Shown: positions 62,376 through 64,000 of the stretch, one piece after another
Layout: each line of letters starts with the position of its first letter
Position numbering within the stretch: the stretch's first letter is position 1
Assembly (NCBI GenBank): GCA_002733205.1
Contig: NVUW01000005.1
Span: forward strand, 124,001-188,000
Direction: 5' to 3'
Source of the DNA: Thalassobium sp.
GTDB taxonomy: Bacteria > Pseudomonadota > Gammaproteobacteria > Pseudomonadales > Oceanobacteraceae
DNA length: 64,000 nucleotides
Program-made: the position numbers and the translations under genes
Notes under the pieces: model-generated
What the model saw: only the letters and a program-made list of their open reading frames with translations
The model's database searches: none
Told to the model about the DNA's origin: nothing

Positions 62376-64000
62376 ATGTCTGAGCAAGTGGTGTATAAAA
62401 CCCGGCGCAGCTACAACCGCTGGGTGGCAAACCAGACACTGGAAGATTTCGCCCTGCGCTTTACTGCCAAAAGCGCGCGGCGCTGGTCGGCGGCGCGTGT
62501 TTCCAATACCGCGCTGGGGGCGATTTCTTTTTTAGCTTTGGAAGCCATTGGTGCAGCGGTAACGCTGATGTATGGCTTTAACAGCGCTGTCAGCGCCATT
62601 ATGGTGGTGTCTGCCATTATCTTCCTGACCGCCATACCTATCAGTTACTACGCCGCCCGCTATGGCGTAGACATTGATTTACTCAGCCGTGGGGCAGGGT
62701 TTGGTTATATTGGTTCGACCATTACCTCGCTGATTTATGCCTCGTTTACCTTTATCTTTTTTGCGCTGGAATCGGCCATTATGGCCTCCGCTATGGAGAT
62801 ATTATTCGGCCTGCCGCTGGCGGCAGGCTATCTGCTCAGCGCACTGATTGTGATTCCGCTGGTAACTCACGGCATTACCTTTATCAGCCGTTTTCAGCTC
62901 TGGAGTCAGCCATTGTGGCTGGTGCTGCAACTGCTGCCGTTTATTTTTATTCTCTGGCATGAATGGTCAGCAGCAGAGCAATGGATTAATTATCCCGGTG
63001 TCGGCGCAACCAGCACCATCCCTGGTGGCAATTTCGAAAATGCACCAGAAGGCGGCGGAAAATTTAATCTGATCTACTTTGGTGCAGCTTCGGCGGTGGT
63101 TTTTTCCCTGATAGCGCAAATCGGTGAGCAGGTCGACTTTTTACGTTTTCTGCCAGAGCCTGAACCCCGGCATAAACTACGTTGGTGGCTGGCTCTGATT
63201 GGCGGTGGCCCGGGCTGGATTCTGGTGGGCGCACTGAAAATTCTGGCAGGTTCTTTTTTAGCGGTGCTGGCGGTGCAGCATGGGTTATCGGTGCTTGATG
63301 CCGCAGATCCAACCCAAATGTACCGCGTTGCTTTCGGCTATATCAGCGATTCGCCCATGGCCGTACTGGCATTGACCGGCATCTTCGTCATTCTCTGTCA
63401 GGTAAAAATTAACGTAACCAACGCTTATGCCGGCTCTATCGCCTGGTCGAATTTCTTTTCGCGCTTAACGCACAGCCATCCGGGCCGGGTGGTCTGGCTG
63501 GTGTTTAATGTGATGATTGCGTTACTGTTGATGGTGTTGGGAGTTTACCAATCGCTGGAACATATTCTGGGGATTTATTCCAACGTCGCTGTGGCCTGGG
63601 TGGGTGCATTGGTCGCCGATCTGATCATTAATAAACCTTTGGGGTTAAGTCCTAAGCACATTGAATTTAAGCGGGCCTATTTATACGACATTAATCCGGT
63701 CGGTTTCGGCGCTATGCTGTTGGCGTCGCTGGTTGGCATTGTTTGCTATGTCGGCGTTCTCGGCGAACTGCCGCAGGCTTTATCGCCTTATCTGGCATTG
63801 GCAACGGCATTTATTACTTCGCCCTTATTGGCCATTATAACCCGTGGCCGCTTTTATCTGGCGCGCGAGATTATTCCCCTGACGCCTGCTGTGGCCGCAG
63901 AACCGGTACAGTGCGTGGTGTGTGACAACCATTTTGACAGTGAAGATATTGCCAGCTGTCCGGCCTATAAAGGCCATATCTGCTCTTTATGCTGTACGCT
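62376..64000 (+). CDS. NCS1-type permease domain with C-terminal Cys cluster, partial
   Basis: The frame is open from the ATG at 62376 (MSEQVVYKTRRSYNRWVANQ, GGGAGAGG upstream) through the window end, 541 codons so far. Residues about 40-500 hold some twelve hydrophobic helices of the purine/cytosine permease (NCS1) type, e.g. SNTALGAISFLALEAIGAAV and VTNAYAGSIAWSNF. After the last helix comes a Cys cluster: Cys513, Cys516, Cys528, Cys536, Cys539 and Cys540 (CVVC...CP...CSLCC). Plain transporters lack this. In my recollection such clusters occur in permease-domain sensor kinases, so a kinase may follow beyond the edge. It is divergent from urtA and may sense the imported amide. Confidence 0.82.
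   Translation, partial: MSEQVVYKTRRSYNRWVANQTLEDFALRFTAKSARRWSAARVSNTALGAISFLALEAIGAAVTLMYGFNSAVSAIMVVSAIIFLTAIPISYYAARYGVDIDLLSRGAGFGYIGSTITSLIYASFTFIFFALESAIMASAMEILFGLPLAAGYLLSALIVIPLVTHGITFISRFQLWSQPLWLVLQLLPFIFILWHEWSAAEQWINYPGVGATSTIPGGNFENAPEGGGKFNLIYFGAASAVVFSLIAQIGEQVDFLRFLPEPEPRHKLRWWLALIGGGPGWILVGALKILAGSFLAVLAVQHGLSVLDAADPTQMYRVAFGYISDSPMAVLALTGIFVILCQVKINVTNAYAGSIAWSNFFSRLTHSHPGRVVWLVFNVMIALLLMVLGVYQSLEHILGIYSNVAVAWVGALVADLIINKPLGLSPKHIEFKRAYLYDINPVGFGAMLLASLVGIVCYVGVLGELPQALSPYLALATAFITSPLLAIITRGRFYLAREIIPLTPAVAAEPVQCVVCDNHFDSEDIASCPAYKGHICSLCCT

Overview
The window looks like chromosome of a marine gammaproteobacterium of the Oceanospirillales type (Thalassolituus/Oceanobacter-like). 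This rests on gene content: a Na+-pumping oxaloacetate decarboxylase (oadGAB), malate:quinone oxidoreductase, the glycine cleavage operon, an aminoethylphosphonate operon, and a formamidase linked to a urea/amide-type ABC transporter. The genus is an inference. Housekeeping genes are moderately GC-rich. Two stretches (about 1.6-5.1 kb and 29.5-32.4 kb) are visibly more AT-rich and look acquired. No rRNA, tRNA, CRISPR array, transposase or phage gene was recognised.

Layout. 1-543: end of a probable c-type cytochrome gene. 0.7-1.3 kb: intergenic repeats. 1.7-3.6 kb: four small genes separated by attC-like sites, i.e. an integron gene-cassette array with no integrase in view; one cassette gene is a Tdi1/DUF1851-type immunity protein. 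3.65-5.3 kb: a broken copy of the phnX 3' end, two orphan genes, then the intact phnW-HD-phnX operon (to 7.7 kb) with a perfect 20-bp operator palindrome in front. 7.9-8.7 kb: about 1 kb of repeats sharing a 169-bp element with the 0.9-1.1 kb region. 8.8-11.1 kb: spondin-domain lipoprotein, GFA-family protein, dusC. 11.5-14.9 kb: oadGAB. 15-24.6 kb: outer-membrane barrel, mqo, gap, P-type ATPase, BLUF photosensor, DUF1566 lipoprotein with a haem motif, GNAT. 24.6-29.5 kb: REP/BIME arrays, a metallophosphoesterase lipoprotein, and a TetR regulator divergent from an HD-hydrolase pair. 29.9-32.4 kb: a second attC locus and unknown genes. 32.5-37 kb: gcvTHP (minus strand). 37-43.5 kb: TetR, AraC and an RND efflux pair. 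43.6-47.5 kb: small regulators and enzymes. 47.5-53 kb: GGDEF/EAL protein, ppnP, sensor kinase. 53.3-55.2 kb: deaD. 55.4-62.1 kb: fmdB-fmdA-urtEDCBA (minus strand). 62.4-end: an NCS1-type permease domain followed by a Cys-rich segment, cut by the window edge.

How the genes work together. Several loci scavenge nitrogen, carbon and phosphorus from small marine organics: aminoethylphosphonate (phnW/X plus a PhnZ-like HD protein), formamide or short amides (UrtABCDE import, FmdA hydrolysis), and glycine (GcvTHP). OadGAB, Mqo and Gap belong to central carbon and Na+ energetics. The accessory part is driven by integron cassettes and repeat-driven rearrangement. The most notable items are the two integrase-less attC loci, the diverged phnX relic beside one of them, and the permease/Cys-cluster protein that may be the sensor of the amide operon.
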